Shown: positions 48,671 to 58,075 of the stretch, one piece after another | Layout: every line of letters begins with the position of its first letter | Numbering within the stretch: position 1 is the stretch's first letter | Assembly (NCBI RefSeq): GCF_000284035.1 | Contig: NC_016887.1 | Span: 124,001 to 188,000 of the forward strand | DNA from: Nocardia cyriacigeorgica GUH-2 | Lineage (GTDB): Bacteria; Actinomycetota; Actinomycetes; Mycobacteriales; Mycobacteriaceae | DNA: 64,000 nt | Direction: 5' to 3' | The notes under the pieces: generated by a model | Told to the model about the DNA's origin: nothing | The model's input: only the letters and a program-made list of their open reading frames with translations | The model's database searches: none | Position numbers and translations under genes: made by a program

Positions 48671-48804
48671 ACCCCACAGCTTTCCACTAGCCCCACCGGT
48701 CGACGGTAATTCGGGTGTCGTTTCTTCCGAATCCGCGTTCTGCTAATACACCGGCGCCGCACGGGCAATGTCCTACTGGACACGCCAGGTGGATGGTCGC
48801 GCTC

Positions 48805-48810
48805 TAGACT
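48805..48810 (+). promoter_or_regulatory. Putative -10 box of a leaderless emb transcript (plus strand)
   Basis: TAGACT lies 8 nt before the GTG at 48819, and the spacer TCCCAACC has no ribosome site. A nearly identical arrangement (TAGAGT, 8 nt, GTG) precedes the other emb gene. Confidence 0.55.
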
Positions 48811-48818
48811 TCCCAACC

Positions 48819-51800
48819 GTGTCAGATGCAGTCGCTGTTTTGCCGGAGACGCCGCCCGCACCGCAGGTCGCTCCGCGCGATTTCCGGACCGCGCGGCTCA
48901 TCGCGCTGGTCGCGGGTGTGCTCGGTGCCCTTTTCGCGCTGGCCACGCCGTTCTTACCGGTGACGCAGACGACGGCGACGCTGAGCTGGCCGCAGCACGG
49001 CAGCCTCGACAACGTGCAGGCACCGCTGATGTCGCAGGTGCCGATCGAGCTGCGCGCCACCATCCCCTGCGCGGCCGTCGCGCAGCTGCCCGCGCAGGGC
49101 GGCATGCTGCTGGCCACCGCGCCGCCGCAGGGCGACCGGGCCGCGCTGGAGGCGCTGTTCGTACGGGTCTCCGACACCTCGGTGGACGTCGTCGATCGCA
49201 ATGCCGTGGTCGCCTCGGCTCAGCGCGACGAGCTGGCCGGCTGCACCGATATCACCATCACCTCCGATCTCGACCGCACCCACGCCGTCTTCAACGGCCT
49301 GACCACCGACACGGGTCAGCCGGTGGAGGGGCAGTTGCTCGGCGATCTGCGGCCGCAGGTGGTCGGTGTCTTCACCGATCTGCAGGGCGAGGTCCCGGCC
49401 GGTCTGTCGTTCGACACCACCATCGACACCCGCTACAGCTCCACGCCCACCGCCATCAAGATGATCGCGATGATCGCGGCGGTGCTGTGCACCCTCATCG
49501 CGCTGGCGGCGCTGGCCCGTCTCGACACCAGCGACGGCCGCGGGCACCGCCGGTTCCTGCCCGCGGCCTGGTTCAAGCCCACCTGGGCCGACGGCGCCGT
49601 CATCGGCACGCTGCTGGTGTGGCATTTCGTCGGCGCCAACACCTCCGACGACGGCTACATCCTGAGCATGGTCCGGGTCGCACCCGACGCGGGCTATATG
49701 GCCAACTACTTCCGCTGGTACGGCGTCCCCGAGGCCCCGTTCGGCTGGTACTACTACGTCATCCAGCTCTTCGCCGAGGTGTCCACGGCCAGCCCGTGGG
49801 TGCGCCTGCCCGCGCTGGCGTGCGCGATTCTGTGCTGGATGGTGATCAGCCGCGAGGTAGTGCCCCGGCTGGGTCGCGGGGTGCGCAACAGCCGGGTGGC
49901 GCTGTGGACCGGCGGCCTGGTGTTCCTGGCCTTCTGGCTCCCGTTCGACAACGGCCTGCGCTCGGAGCCGATCGTCGCTCTCGGCGCGCTGCTGACCTGG
50001 GTCTCGATCGAGCGGGCCATTGCCACCGGGCGGCTGCTGCCCGCCGCGGCCGCGGTGCTGATCGCCGCGTTCACCCTGGCCGCCGCGCCGACCGGTCTGA
50101 TGTGTGTGGCCGCGCTGCTGGCCGGTATCCGGCCGATGGTGAAGATCGTGGTGCGCAAGCGCCGCGAACACGGGACGTTGCCGCTGCTCGCGCCGATCGC
50201 CGCCGCCGGTCTACTGGTCTTGACAGTCGTCTACAGCGATCAGACCTTCGCCGGTATTCAGGAAGCCAACCGTGTCCGCCAGGCCACCGGCCCCAACCTG
50301 GCCTGGTACGAGGACTACCTGCGCTACTACTACCTGTTCGTGGAGACCGTCGATGGTTCGGTCTCGCGCCGCTTCGCCTTCCTGGTGATGCTGCTGTGCC
50401 TGTTCACCACCATGCTGGTGCTGCTGCGCCGGCGCCGGGTGCCCGGCATCGCCAGCGCCCCGACCTGGCGGTTGATGGGGATCGTGTTCGGAACGATCTT
50501 CTTCATGATGTTCAACCCGACCAAGTGGACCCACCACTTCGGCGCCTACGCCGGTATCGCCGGTTCGCTGGCGGCGGTCACGGCGGTCGCGGTATCGGCC
50601 AGCGCCTTGCGGGCACGCAAGAACCGGGCCATCTTCCTGGCCGGACTGCTGTTCGTGCTCGCGGTCGCGTTCTCCGGGATCAACGGGTACTGGTACGTCT
50701 CCAGCTTCGGTGTGCCGTGGTTCGACAAGCGGGTCTCGGTCAGCGGCATCCAGTCCAATACCGTCATCCTGATCCTGTTCGGGGTGGCGCTGGCGCTGGT
50801 GGCCTGGCACGCGCTGCGTGAGGGTTATGCCAAGCCGCCGAGTTCGCCGCGCTCGGCGCGTGGCCGGCGGATCCGCAAGTTCGCCGCGATCCCGTTGACG
50901 CTGGTCGCCGCCGCGATGGTGCTGTTCGAGGTGCTCTCCCTGGTCAAGGGCGCGTACTCGCAGTACCCCGGCTACTCGCTGGCGCGCTCGAACTTCGACG
51001 CGATCACCGGCTCCAGCTGTGGTCTCGCCAACGACGTGCTGGTCGAGGCCGATCCCAACGGCGGCCGGTTGACCCCGATCATCGACCCGGCGAACCCGCC
51101 GACTAACCCGAACGATCCGCTGGCCGGCGTCGATCCGGTCGGCTTCGATCCCAACGGTGTGCCCGACGACCTGTCCGCCGATGCCGTCGAGGTGAAGCCG
51201 GGCACCGGCAACACCTCCACCCAGTCGGTCGGCGCCGCGTTCGCCGAGGGCCAGAGCGCCGGTACCGGCGGCGGTCAGGGCGCGCTCGGCGTCAACGGCA
51301 GCACCGTCGCGCTGCCGTTCGGGCTCGACCCGGCGACCACACCCGTGCTCGGCAGCTACCAGAACGGTGTGCAGAAGCCGGCGTTCGTCACCTCGAGCTG
51401 GTACGGGCTGCCGGAGCGGTCCGAGGACAAGCCGCTGGTCGTCATCTCGGCGGCCGGTCGCATCCTGTCCTACGACGACACCGGCGCCATGCAGTACGGC
51501 CAGTCGCTGACCGTCGACTACGGCAAGCGTCAGCCCGACGGCAGCGTCACCCAGCTGGGCACCTACCTGCCCCGCGATATCGGCCCGTTCCCGTCCTGGC
51601 GCAACCTGCGGGTGCCGCTGGACGAGATCGCCCCCGAGGCCGACGCGGTCCGCATCGTCGCCAACGACCCGATCCTGATCGGCGACCAGTGGCTGGCGTT
51701 CACCCCGCCGCGTGTGCCGACCCTGGAATCGGCCAACAGCTTCCTCGGCTCCGAACAGCCGGTGCTGCTGGACTGGGCCGTGGGCCTGCAGTTCCCCTGC

Positions 51801-52106
51801 CAGCGCCCCTTCGCCCACCACAACGGCGTCGCCGAGGTACCCAACTACCGCATCCTGCCCGACCGCCCGCTGGCCGTCAGCTCCACCGACACCTGGCAGG
51901 CCCAGGAATTCGGCGGCCCCCTCGGCTTCTCCCAGATGCTGGCGAAGTCGGTCACCGTCCCGACCTACCTGAAGGACGACTGGGCCCGCGACTGGGGCTC
52001 CCTGGAACGCTACGACCAGTACTACGACGCCGTCCCCGCCGAATTGGAAACCGGCACCGAAACCCGCTCCGGCTTGTGGCAGCCGGGCAAGCTCCGGGTG
52101 TTCTGA
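48819..52106 (+). CDS. emb: Arabinosyltransferase of the Emb family (plus-strand copy)
   Basis: 1095 residues from the GTG at 48819. GT-C membrane enzyme that extends arabinan from decaprenyl-phosphoryl-arabinose. The first membrane segment (LIALVAGVLGALFALATPFLP) is followed by the family's N-terminal external domain, the catalytic DD in GANTSDDGYILSM (about residue 287), the FNPTKWTHHFG motif and a large C-terminal external carbohydrate-binding domain (about 720-1095) ending in DWGSLERYDQYYD. The region after YILSM (YYYVIQLFAEVSTASPWVRLP) looks more like EmbC/EmbA than EmbB, but orthology is uncertain. It runs toward the second emb gene. Confidence 0.95.
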   Translation: MSDAVAVLPETPPAPQVAPRDFRTARLIALVAGVLGALFALATPFLPVTQTTATLSWPQHGSLDNVQAPLMSQVPIELRATIPCAAVAQLPAQGGMLLATAPPQGDRAALEALFVRVSDTSVDVVDRNAVVASAQRDELAGCTDITITSDLDRTHAVFNGLTTDTGQPVEGQLLGDLRPQVVGVFTDLQGEVPAGLSFDTTIDTRYSSTPTAIKMIAMIAAVLCTLIALAALARLDTSDGRGHRRFLPAAWFKPTWADGAVIGTLLVWHFVGANTSDDGYILSMVRVAPDAGYMANYFRWYGVPEAPFGWYYYVIQLFAEVSTASPWVRLPALACAILCWMVISREVVPRLGRGVRNSRVALWTGGLVFLAFWLPFDNGLRSEPIVALGALLTWVSIERAIATGRLLPAAAAVLIAAFTLAAAPTGLMCVAALLAGIRPMVKIVVRKRREHGTLPLLAPIAAAGLLVLTVVYSDQTFAGIQEANRVRQATGPNLAWYEDYLRYYYLFVETVDGSVSRRFAFLVMLLCLFTTMLVLLRRRRVPGIASAPTWRLMGIVFGTIFFMMFNPTKWTHHFGAYAGIAGSLAAVTAVAVSASALRARKNRAIFLAGLLFVLAVAFSGINGYWYVSSFGVPWFDKRVSVSGIQSNTVILILFGVALALVAWHALREGYAKPPSSPRSARGRRIRKFAAIPLTLVAAAMVLFEVLSLVKGAYSQYPGYSLARSNFDAITGSSCGLANDVLVEADPNGGRLTPIIDPANPPTNPNDPLAGVDPVGFDPNGVPDDLSADAVEVKPGTGNTSTQSVGAAFAEGQSAGTGGGQGALGVNGSTVALPFGLDPATTPVLGSYQNGVQKPAFVTSSWYGLPERSEDKPLVVISAAGRILSYDDTGAMQYGQSLTVDYGKRQPDGSVTQLGTYLPRDIGPFPSWRNLRVPLDEIAPEADAVRIVANDPILIGDQWLAFTPPRVPTLESANSFLGSEQPVLLDWAVGLQFPCQRPFAHHNGVAEVPNYRILPDRPLAVSSTDTWQAQEFGGPLGFSQMLAKSVTVPTYLKDDWARDWGSLERYDQYYDAVPAELETGTETRSGLWQPGKLRVF

Positions 52107-52122
52107 TCCTCGAGAACCGCTG

Positions 52123-52163
52123 AAGGGCGGCGTTCGTCGACGTGACGAGCGCCGCCCTTTCGT
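52123..52163 (+). terminator. Terminator of the plus-strand emb gene
   Basis: AAGGGCGGCGTTCGTC-GACGT-GACGAGCGCCGCCCTT forms a 16-bp stem with one G-T pair, 17 bp after the stop codon, followed by TCGTATG. The left arm recurs exactly at 52197-52212. Confidence 0.85.
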
Positions 52164-52197
52164 ATGACCCTCCGACGACGGCCCCCGGGAATGACGA

Positions 52198-52234
52198 AGG
52201 GCGGCGTTCGTCTCTGCACGACGAACGCCGCCCT
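52198..52234 (-). terminator. Second, near-identical hairpin, probable terminator of the 53-residue ORF
   Basis: AGGGCGGCGTTCGTC-TCTGCAC-GACGAACGCCGCCCT is a perfect 15-bp stem. It lies 26 bp after the stop of the small minus-strand gene and, read in that direction, is followed by TCGTCATTCCC. It copies the arms of the emb terminator. Confidence 0.65.
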
Positions 52235-52259
52235 GTGGTGGCTGTTGGGTGTTTGCTGT

Positions 52260-52421
52260 TTACACGTTGGTGAGGCGGCGGCCCAGTTCGCGGCGTAACA
52301 CCTCTTGATCGGGTAGCCGGTTGAGCACCCGTAGCACCGACGGGCGCAGTTCTCGTTGCTCCTCGTCGGTGAGCAGTCCGACGAGATCGCGCAGGGGCAT
52401 ATCTTCGAAGGCCGGAGTCAT
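52260..52421 (-). CDS. Small 53-residue protein between the two emb genes
   Basis: The minus-strand frame from ATG 52421 to TAA 52260 reads MTPAFEDMPLRDLVGLLTDE at its start and ends RELGRRLTNV. It is charged, helical in appearance and soluble, with an acidic N-terminal half and a basic C-terminal half; LRDLVGLLTDEEQ and LRVLNRLPDQEV suggest two amphipathic helices. No ribosome site precedes it, but TACAGT lies 7 nt before the ATG, the same spacing as other leaderless starts here, and a hairpin follows the stop. Function unknown; no family recognised. The coding call rests on codon-position GC, start, promoter and terminator together. Confidence 0.6.
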   Translation of the reverse strand: MTPAFEDMPLRDLVGLLTDEEQRELRPSVLRVLNRLPDQEVLRRELGRRLTNV

Positions 52422-52566
52422 AGGTTCAACTGTACGACTCGACGCTGGGTAAATCCTGAGATCGAAACAAGCAGTAGCGCAACGTTTCCCGGGGCGACAC
52501 TGAGTGACCGATGAGTTACTGCCGGGTATCGGCGCCGGCCGGAAAATCTAGCCTCCCGCCCACGGA

Positions 52567-52601
52567 TGTACCCACCAGAGGGAAGCGATCTGGAGGGTAC
52601 A
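52567..52601 (-). terminator. Hairpin after the minus-strand emb gene
   Basis: TGTACCC-A-CCAGA (52567-52579) pairs with TCTGG-A-GGGTACA (52589-52601), a 12-bp stem with one A-A mismatch and a 9-nt loop, 51 bp beyond the emb stop. No T tract. The rest of 52422-52652 shows only the promoter of the small ORF. Confidence 0.45.
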
Positions 52602-52652
52602 CCCGTCGCGGCGAGGTTCACTGCTACGACAGTGGCGTGCGAAACTCGCGCG

Positions 52653-55600
52653 TCATCTGATCCGGATGGGGGAGTCGTCGGCGAGGCCTGAGCGCGTCAC
52701 GGTGGTGACATTCAGTTGCGCCGGGACGGCGCTCGGGTCGTAGGGGGTGAAACGTTCCAGGGAACCCCAGTCCCGGCCCCAGTCGTGGTTCAGATACGTC
52801 GGCACCGACTCGGCTTGCAGGAGCAGTTCGGTCCAGCCCAACGGTCCGCCGCCGATGTCGTCCTGCCAGGCGTTGGAGGCGTCGGAGCCGACGCGGTCGG
52901 GCAAGATGCGCCAGCGCGGGACCTCGGCCACGCCGTAGCGGTGGTCGAAGGGGCGCTGGCAGGGGAAGGCCAGGCCGACATGCCAATCCAGCAGTACCGG
53001 GTCGGTGTGGCCGACGACGGCATCGAGGGTGGCCAGGCGCGGCAGGCGCGGTGGGGTGATGGCCAGCCATTGCCGCTGGGTGATGTCGTTGTCGGTGGCG
53101 ACCAGGCGCACCGCGTTCACCTCGGCGGGCAGCTGGTCCAGCGGCACGCGCAGGTTGCGCCACGACGGCGCCGGTCCGATATCGATCGGCGTCACCGAAC
53201 CGAGGACGGTCATCGAGCCGTCGGCGGCGCGGGTGCCGTACTCCAGCACCAGGTCCTGGCCGTAGGTGAGCACGCCGTCGGCGTCGACCGAGCGGATGCG
53301 GCCGGCCGCGGTGATCGTAAGGACCCGCAGGGCAGGATCGTCGCGCCGGGAGTCGGACAGGTCCAGGCGATACCACTGGGTGGTGAGTTTCGCCTGCTTC
53401 TGATCGTCGTCGGTGTAGCTGCCGAGCACCGGGGTGCGGGCCGGGTCGAGGCCGAACGGCAGTGCCACGGTCGAGCCGTTGATCCCGGCCTGCGCGGTGG
53501 TGCCGCCGCCGGTGCCCGCGCCGGTGGTGTCGCTGGTCTTGTTGTCGTTATCGGATTCGACGGTATTGGCGCCGCCACCGGCGATTTCCTCGGCGTCGGC
53601 GGTGAGGTCGTCGGCCACACCGTCGGGGGTGAATCCGACTGTCTCCACACCGGGTTCGCTGGAGACGAGACCGTTGGCCGGATCGCCCTCGTACGGAACC
53701 AGCAGCGAGTCGGCGGTATTGGTCTCCACCAGCACCGAATCGGCCAACGCGCACGGCTCACCGGCGATCGAGCGCACATTGGATTTCGCCACCGAGTACG
53801 CCGGGAACTGGGAAACGGCGGCCTTGGCCAGTGATGCCACCTCGAAGATCACCATCAGCGCGGCGGCGATCGTCAACGGTGCGGATGCGTATCGGCCCCA
53901 CCGGGAATCGCCGGAGCGCCGGTACGGCTGCCGGTAATGCAGCCACAGCGCCACCAGCAGCGCGAGCACACTGAGCCCGAGGAACAGCGTCGACACACCC
54001 TTGCCGGCCACCAGCGGCGCCTTGTCCCACCACGGGACACCGTAACTGGACACATACCACCAGCCGTTGGATCCGGTGAAGGTGATAGCCAGCAGGAACA
54101 GCACCGCCGCGGCGAACAGCGCCCGGTTGCGCGCCGAGCGAATCCCGTTGACGCCCACCGCGACCGCCGCCAGCGCGGCCAGCGAACCGGCCAGGCCGGC
54201 GTACACGCCGAAGTGATGGGTCCACTTGGTCGGCGTCCACATCATCAGCAGCAGCGAGGCGAACACGATACCGAGGATGCGCACCGACGGCCCGCGCGAG
54301 GTGCCCGGAATGCGGCCCTTGCGCAGCACTTGCAGCACACAGACCAGCAGGCACAGCAGCATCAGCAGCACACCGAACCGCCGCGACAGCGAACCGTCCG
54401 GCGCCAGCATCAGCAGCGAATCCCAGCGCGTGCGTTCGTCGAACCAGGCCACATTCGGCCCGACGATGGTGCGGACGCGGGTGGCCTCCATGACGGTGGC
54501 CAGGGTCTGGTCGGCGAAGATGACGACCAGGACCAGGGTTCCGGCCGCGAGGCCCGGTGCCAGCAGAGACGCGTAGCGGAAGAGTCCGCTGGCAACCGAA
54601 CCGCGCGGGCGCCGAGTGGTTTTCGCGTCAGGATCGCGAACGGTGTCACCGGCACCGCGCACCCGCGCCCGCGCCTCCTCCAGCACCGACTGCGTCGCCA
54701 CCTCCCCCCGCGCCCGCTTCACGATCACCTGCAGCACCGGCCGCGACCCGGCGATCAACGCCGCGATACAGATCAGCCCGGTGGGCCCGGCCGCCAGCGA
54801 GAACGCGGCGATGAGAATGCCGATCGCCGCTGGCAGCAGCCGAGCGGTGGCGATGGCGCGTTCGATCGAGCACCAGGTGAGCAGCGCGCCGGCCGCGATC
54901 AGCGGTTCGGGTCGCAGCCCGTTGTCGTAGGGCAGCCAGAAGGCCAGAAACACCAGCCCGGCCGTCCACAACGCCACCTTGTTGCTGCGCACCCGCGCGC
55001 CCAGCCGTGGCAGCACCTCGCGGCTGATCACCAGCCAGCACACCACGCCGGCCAGCAGCGCGGGCAGTCGCATCCAGGGGCTGGCGTCGGAGATGCGCGT
55101 CATCCAGGACAGCACCTCATAAGACCAGCCGAACGGCGCCTCGGGCACCCCGAACCAGCGGTAGTAGTTGGCCATGTAGCCGGCGTGCTCGGAGGCGCGC
55201 GCCATGTTCAGGATGTAGCCGTCGTCGGAGGTATTGGCCCCGATGATGTGCCAGAGCGCGAGCGTGCCGAGCACCGCGCCGTCGGCGAGGGTGAACCGCC
55301 ACCAGTGCGCGGGCAGGAAGCGGCGTGCGCGACGGCCGTCGGAGGTGTCGAGCAGATGCAGTGCGATCAGCGCGACGATCGTGCTCAGCACCGCGAGGAT
55401 CATCGCGGCGAGCTTCAGTGCGCTCGGCGACGAGCTGAACCGCGAATCGATGTCGGCGTGCAACCGGATGCCGTCGAGCCGCGCCTGCTCCAATTCGGTG
55501 AATACGCCGACCATTTGCGGCCGGATATCGCGAGTGACGGTGGCGCGGAACGGCGTCCCGTCCGCCCGGTTCACGCCCACGATCTCGGCCGTGGTGGCTG

Positions 55601-56006
55601 CCGCTTCCGAGGTGACCCGAACGGACTCGCACGCGCCGATCTCGGCCACCGGCGCCGACAGCAACGGCACATCACGCAGCAGCACCGACAGCGAACCGTC
55701 GCGCACCGCCACGATCAGCCCCTTGGCCGAGGCCTGATCCGATTCCATCGGGATGGTGGAGACCAGTGTGCCGTTCGCGTCCCGCAGCACCGGGCACGGC
55801 ACCGTCAGGTCCAGGCGCAGCGGCTCGTAACTCACCAGCGGCGCTGCCACGCTCGTCTGCCCGGCCTGCGGCCAGTCGAGGACCGCCCGGTCCTGACGCA
55901 CCGGCAGCAGCGGGGTCAGCAACGCCAGCACGAATCCGAGAAATCCGGAGACGAGGGCGATCAGGCGGAGACGGTTGAACGCTCTGGGAGATCGGTCCGG
56001 TCGCAC
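52653..56006 (-). CDS. emb: Arabinosyltransferase of the Emb family (minus-strand copy)
   Basis: 1117 residues from the GTG at 56006, which sits 8 nt after TAGAGT; the frame is open 13 codons further. Catalytic DD in GANTSDDGYILNM, the WTPTKWTHHFG motif, about 13-15 membrane segments and a C-terminal external domain ending near DWGRDWGSLERF. The stretch MARASEHAGYMANYYRWFGV and MTRISDASPWMRLP is closest to EmbB, the main ethambutol target, and Met is kept at the position of EmbB Met306. A charged loop of about 40 residues (about 430-475, ARGEVATQSVLEEARARVRG) is absent from the other copy. It faces the other emb gene. Confidence 0.95.
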   Translation of the reverse strand: MRPDRSPRAFNRLRLIALVSGFLGFVLALLTPLLPVRQDRAVLDWPQAGQTSVAAPLVSYEPLRLDLTVPCPVLRDANGTLVSTIPMESDQASAKGLIVAVRDGSLSVLLRDVPLLSAPVAEIGACESVRVTSEAAATTAEIVGVNRADGTPFRATVTRDIRPQMVGVFTELEQARLDGIRLHADIDSRFSSSPSALKLAAMILAVLSTIVALIALHLLDTSDGRRARRFLPAHWWRFTLADGAVLGTLALWHIIGANTSDDGYILNMARASEHAGYMANYYRWFGVPEAPFGWSYEVLSWMTRISDASPWMRLPALLAGVVCWLVISREVLPRLGARVRSNKVALWTAGLVFLAFWLPYDNGLRPEPLIAAGALLTWCSIERAIATARLLPAAIGILIAAFSLAAGPTGLICIAALIAGSRPVLQVIVKRARGEVATQSVLEEARARVRGAGDTVRDPDAKTTRRPRGSVASGLFRYASLLAPGLAAGTLVLVVIFADQTLATVMEATRVRTIVGPNVAWFDERTRWDSLLMLAPDGSLSRRFGVLLMLLCLLVCVLQVLRKGRIPGTSRGPSVRILGIVFASLLLMMWTPTKWTHHFGVYAGLAGSLAALAAVAVGVNGIRSARNRALFAAAVLFLLAITFTGSNGWWYVSSYGVPWWDKAPLVAGKGVSTLFLGLSVLALLVALWLHYRQPYRRSGDSRWGRYASAPLTIAAALMVIFEVASLAKAAVSQFPAYSVAKSNVRSIAGEPCALADSVLVETNTADSLLVPYEGDPANGLVSSEPGVETVGFTPDGVADDLTADAEEIAGGGANTVESDNDNKTSDTTGAGTGGGTTAQAGINGSTVALPFGLDPARTPVLGSYTDDDQKQAKLTTQWYRLDLSDSRRDDPALRVLTITAAGRIRSVDADGVLTYGQDLVLEYGTRAADGSMTVLGSVTPIDIGPAPSWRNLRVPLDQLPAEVNAVRLVATDNDITQRQWLAITPPRLPRLATLDAVVGHTDPVLLDWHVGLAFPCQRPFDHRYGVAEVPRWRILPDRVGSDASNAWQDDIGGGPLGWTELLLQAESVPTYLNHDWGRDWGSLERFTPYDPSAVPAQLNVTTVTRSGLADDSPIRIR

Positions 56007-56014
56007 GGGACTCG

Positions 56015-56020
56015 ACTCTA
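56015..56020 (-). promoter_or_regulatory. Putative -10 box of a leaderless emb transcript (minus strand)
   Basis: TAGAGT, read on the minus strand, ends 8 nt before the GTG at 56006; the spacer CGAGTCCC has no ribosome site. It is the mirror of the element before the plus-strand emb gene. Confidence 0.55.
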
Positions 56021-56117
56021 ACCGGCGGCGCCGGGCACAGCCCACGCCCTGCCCGGCCGGGAGCCGTTATTCGACGTCGGTACGCAGCGGACCGCGCCCA
56101 GCTCTCCGGAGCCGGAA

Positions 56118-57980
56118 CTAGCGCAGCGTCCGCACGTCCCACACCCAGACGTCCTGCACCCGGACCGGGCCGGTGCCGAGCAGCTGGGTCATAGTCTGGC
56201 GCAGGGTGTCGGCGTTGGTGGTGCGCGGCAGCACCACCACATCGGCCCGCCAGTACCGCAGATCGGCCAGTGCCGCCGCGCGATCGTCGGCGTCGATGGC
56301 CGGAACCTCACCGGTGTCCTGCGCCTTGACCAGCAGCGATGCCGTGGCCCGCGCGGCGGGACCGTAGATGCCCTTCTTGTCCGCGCCGGTCGGGCCGACG
56401 AAGTAGCCGCCCGCGAGCGGGAAGGTGAAGCCCGCGTCGGCCTGCCAGCGCAGCGCCCGCGCGTCCGGCGGGCGCGGCGGCGGCACGACCACCACCGAGC
56501 CTTGGTCGACGTACTGGTCGACGGTGCCCTCGGCGAAGAACCGCGGCGTCTCGTGTCGTTCGGCGACCGGCAGGATGGTCGGCACCAGCGGCAGCAGCGC
56601 GAAGGCGAGCGCGGCGAACCAGCCTAGTGGCTTGGGATCGACGGCCGACTCCTTCCACAGCGCGATGGCCCGCTCGCTGGCCAGCGCCAGGATCACCGCG
56701 ATGGCCGGGATCGCGGCCATGGTGAGCCGCGATTCCAGCATGGAATTGACCAGCGGCACCCGCTCCAGCAACCACCACGGCATGACGATGCCGGTGGGCT
56801 CCTTGCCGAACTTCGCCTCCGAACCCAGCGACAGCACCCCGAACACCACGATGACGACGGCCGCGGCCCGCACCATCCGCTCCCGCCACAGCAACGCCAC
56901 CGTGGCCACCAGCAGCAATAGCAGCGGCCAGCCGAAATAGGCGTTCTGTTCGGTCGGGTTGATCGCGACGCTCTGGCCCGGGGAGAACATGCCGCCCAGC
57001 GATTCCGACGGGAACTGGGTCATGGTCTTGAGGTCGTTGCCCATCTGACCGTGGTCGATGGACCGATAGCTCTGCGGCCCGAAGAACTGCCACCACAGCG
57101 GAATCTCGGTGAGTACCAGGGTGATCACCGCGGCCAGCGCCACCGTCGGGGTGATCCGGCGCAGGATCCGCAGCCCGGTGCGCGGCTGCCCCGCGTAGTA
57201 GGCGATTCCGAACACCGCGAAGGCCAGCGCGAAGATCAGCAGCGGTTCCTCACCGAGCGCGATCTGCATGGCCACCAGCAGGCCGAGGACGACCGCATCG
57301 CGCACCCGCCGCCGCGGACGCGGCCGGTCCGGTACGTCGGCCCGCCGCACCATCCGGATCAGTTGCCCGGCGATCAGCGGCAGCAGCACCAGCACCACGA
57401 AGTTCGGGTGCGCGTTGGCATGGGAGATCATGGCCGGCGCGAACCCGCAGAACAGCCCGCCGATGACGGCGGCGGTGCGCGAACTCACCAGCTCCCGGGA
57501 AAACAGCCAGTACCAGGCGAAGGCGGTCCCCGCCAGGCCGAGGGTGAGCACCAGCACGAAGGTGACCGTCGGGCCGAACAGCAGGGTGACCGGCGTCAGC
57601 GGAATGCCGACACCGAACATGGCCGTATTGGCCATCATGTTCACCCCGGCCGGGAAGTTCTGCAGCTGCGTGCCGAGCGGGTTGTGCAGGTTGGCCACCG
57701 AATGCGCGGTGACCGCGAAGAACCACTCCCACATGGTCTGGTCCTGACCGCTCTTGATCAGGTAGGACCCGCTGGTATCGCGCCACTGCCCGGACAGCAC
57801 GGTCGCGGCGAGCAGCAGATAGCCCGCACCGATCAGCAGATCGGCGCGCGGTACGCGCAGGCGCGCGCGGCGGCGTTCGGGTGCTCGTTCGGGGGTGAGC
57901 CGCTGGGCCGTGACCGGCCCGTCCATCGCGACGTCCACCGCCGTCGATCCACCCCGCTCGACGTCAGGTTCCCCACTCAC
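56118..57980 (-). CDS. Polytopic membrane protein, GT-C glycosyltransferase-like, function unknown
   Basis: 620 residues, GTG start with AAGGAG upstream. A cytoplasmic N-terminus rich in Arg (RAPERRRARLRVPRAD) is followed by about eleven membrane segments and a soluble C-terminal part of about 140 residues. The first external loop (GQWRDTSGSYLIKSGQDQTMWEWFF, then HNPLGTQLQNFPAGVNMMANT) has Asp residues where GT-C enzymes keep their catalytic acid. It lies between the emb gene and aftA, which are neighbours in M. tuberculosis, all on the same strand. A lipid-phosphate-sugar-dependent glycosyltransferase acting on arabinogalactan or lipoglycan is a fair guess, not established. Confidence 0.75.
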   Translation of the reverse strand: MSGEPDVERGGSTAVDVAMDGPVTAQRLTPERAPERRRARLRVPRADLLIGAGYLLLAATVLSGQWRDTSGSYLIKSGQDQTMWEWFFAVTAHSVANLHNPLGTQLQNFPAGVNMMANTAMFGVGIPLTPVTLLFGPTVTFVLVLTLGLAGTAFAWYWLFSRELVSSRTAAVIGGLFCGFAPAMISHANAHPNFVVLVLLPLIAGQLIRMVRRADVPDRPRPRRRVRDAVVLGLLVAMQIALGEEPLLIFALAFAVFGIAYYAGQPRTGLRILRRITPTVALAAVITLVLTEIPLWWQFFGPQSYRSIDHGQMGNDLKTMTQFPSESLGGMFSPGQSVAINPTEQNAYFGWPLLLLLVATVALLWRERMVRAAAVVIVVFGVLSLGSEAKFGKEPTGIVMPWWLLERVPLVNSMLESRLTMAAIPAIAVILALASERAIALWKESAVDPKPLGWFAALAFALLPLVPTILPVAERHETPRFFAEGTVDQYVDQGSVVVVPPPRPPDARALRWQADAGFTFPLAGGYFVGPTGADKKGIYGPAARATASLLVKAQDTGEVPAIDADDRAAALADLRYWRADVVVLPRTTNADTLRQTMTQLLGTGPVRVQDVWVWDVRTLR

Positions 57981-58075
57981 TACGTAAAACCACTCCTTGT
58001 ACCCGGCTGATCAGCAGCCCACCGTACCCAACCACCCTGAACCGGAGCTGACAAGCCGGATCGGGCGGTTCGGGC

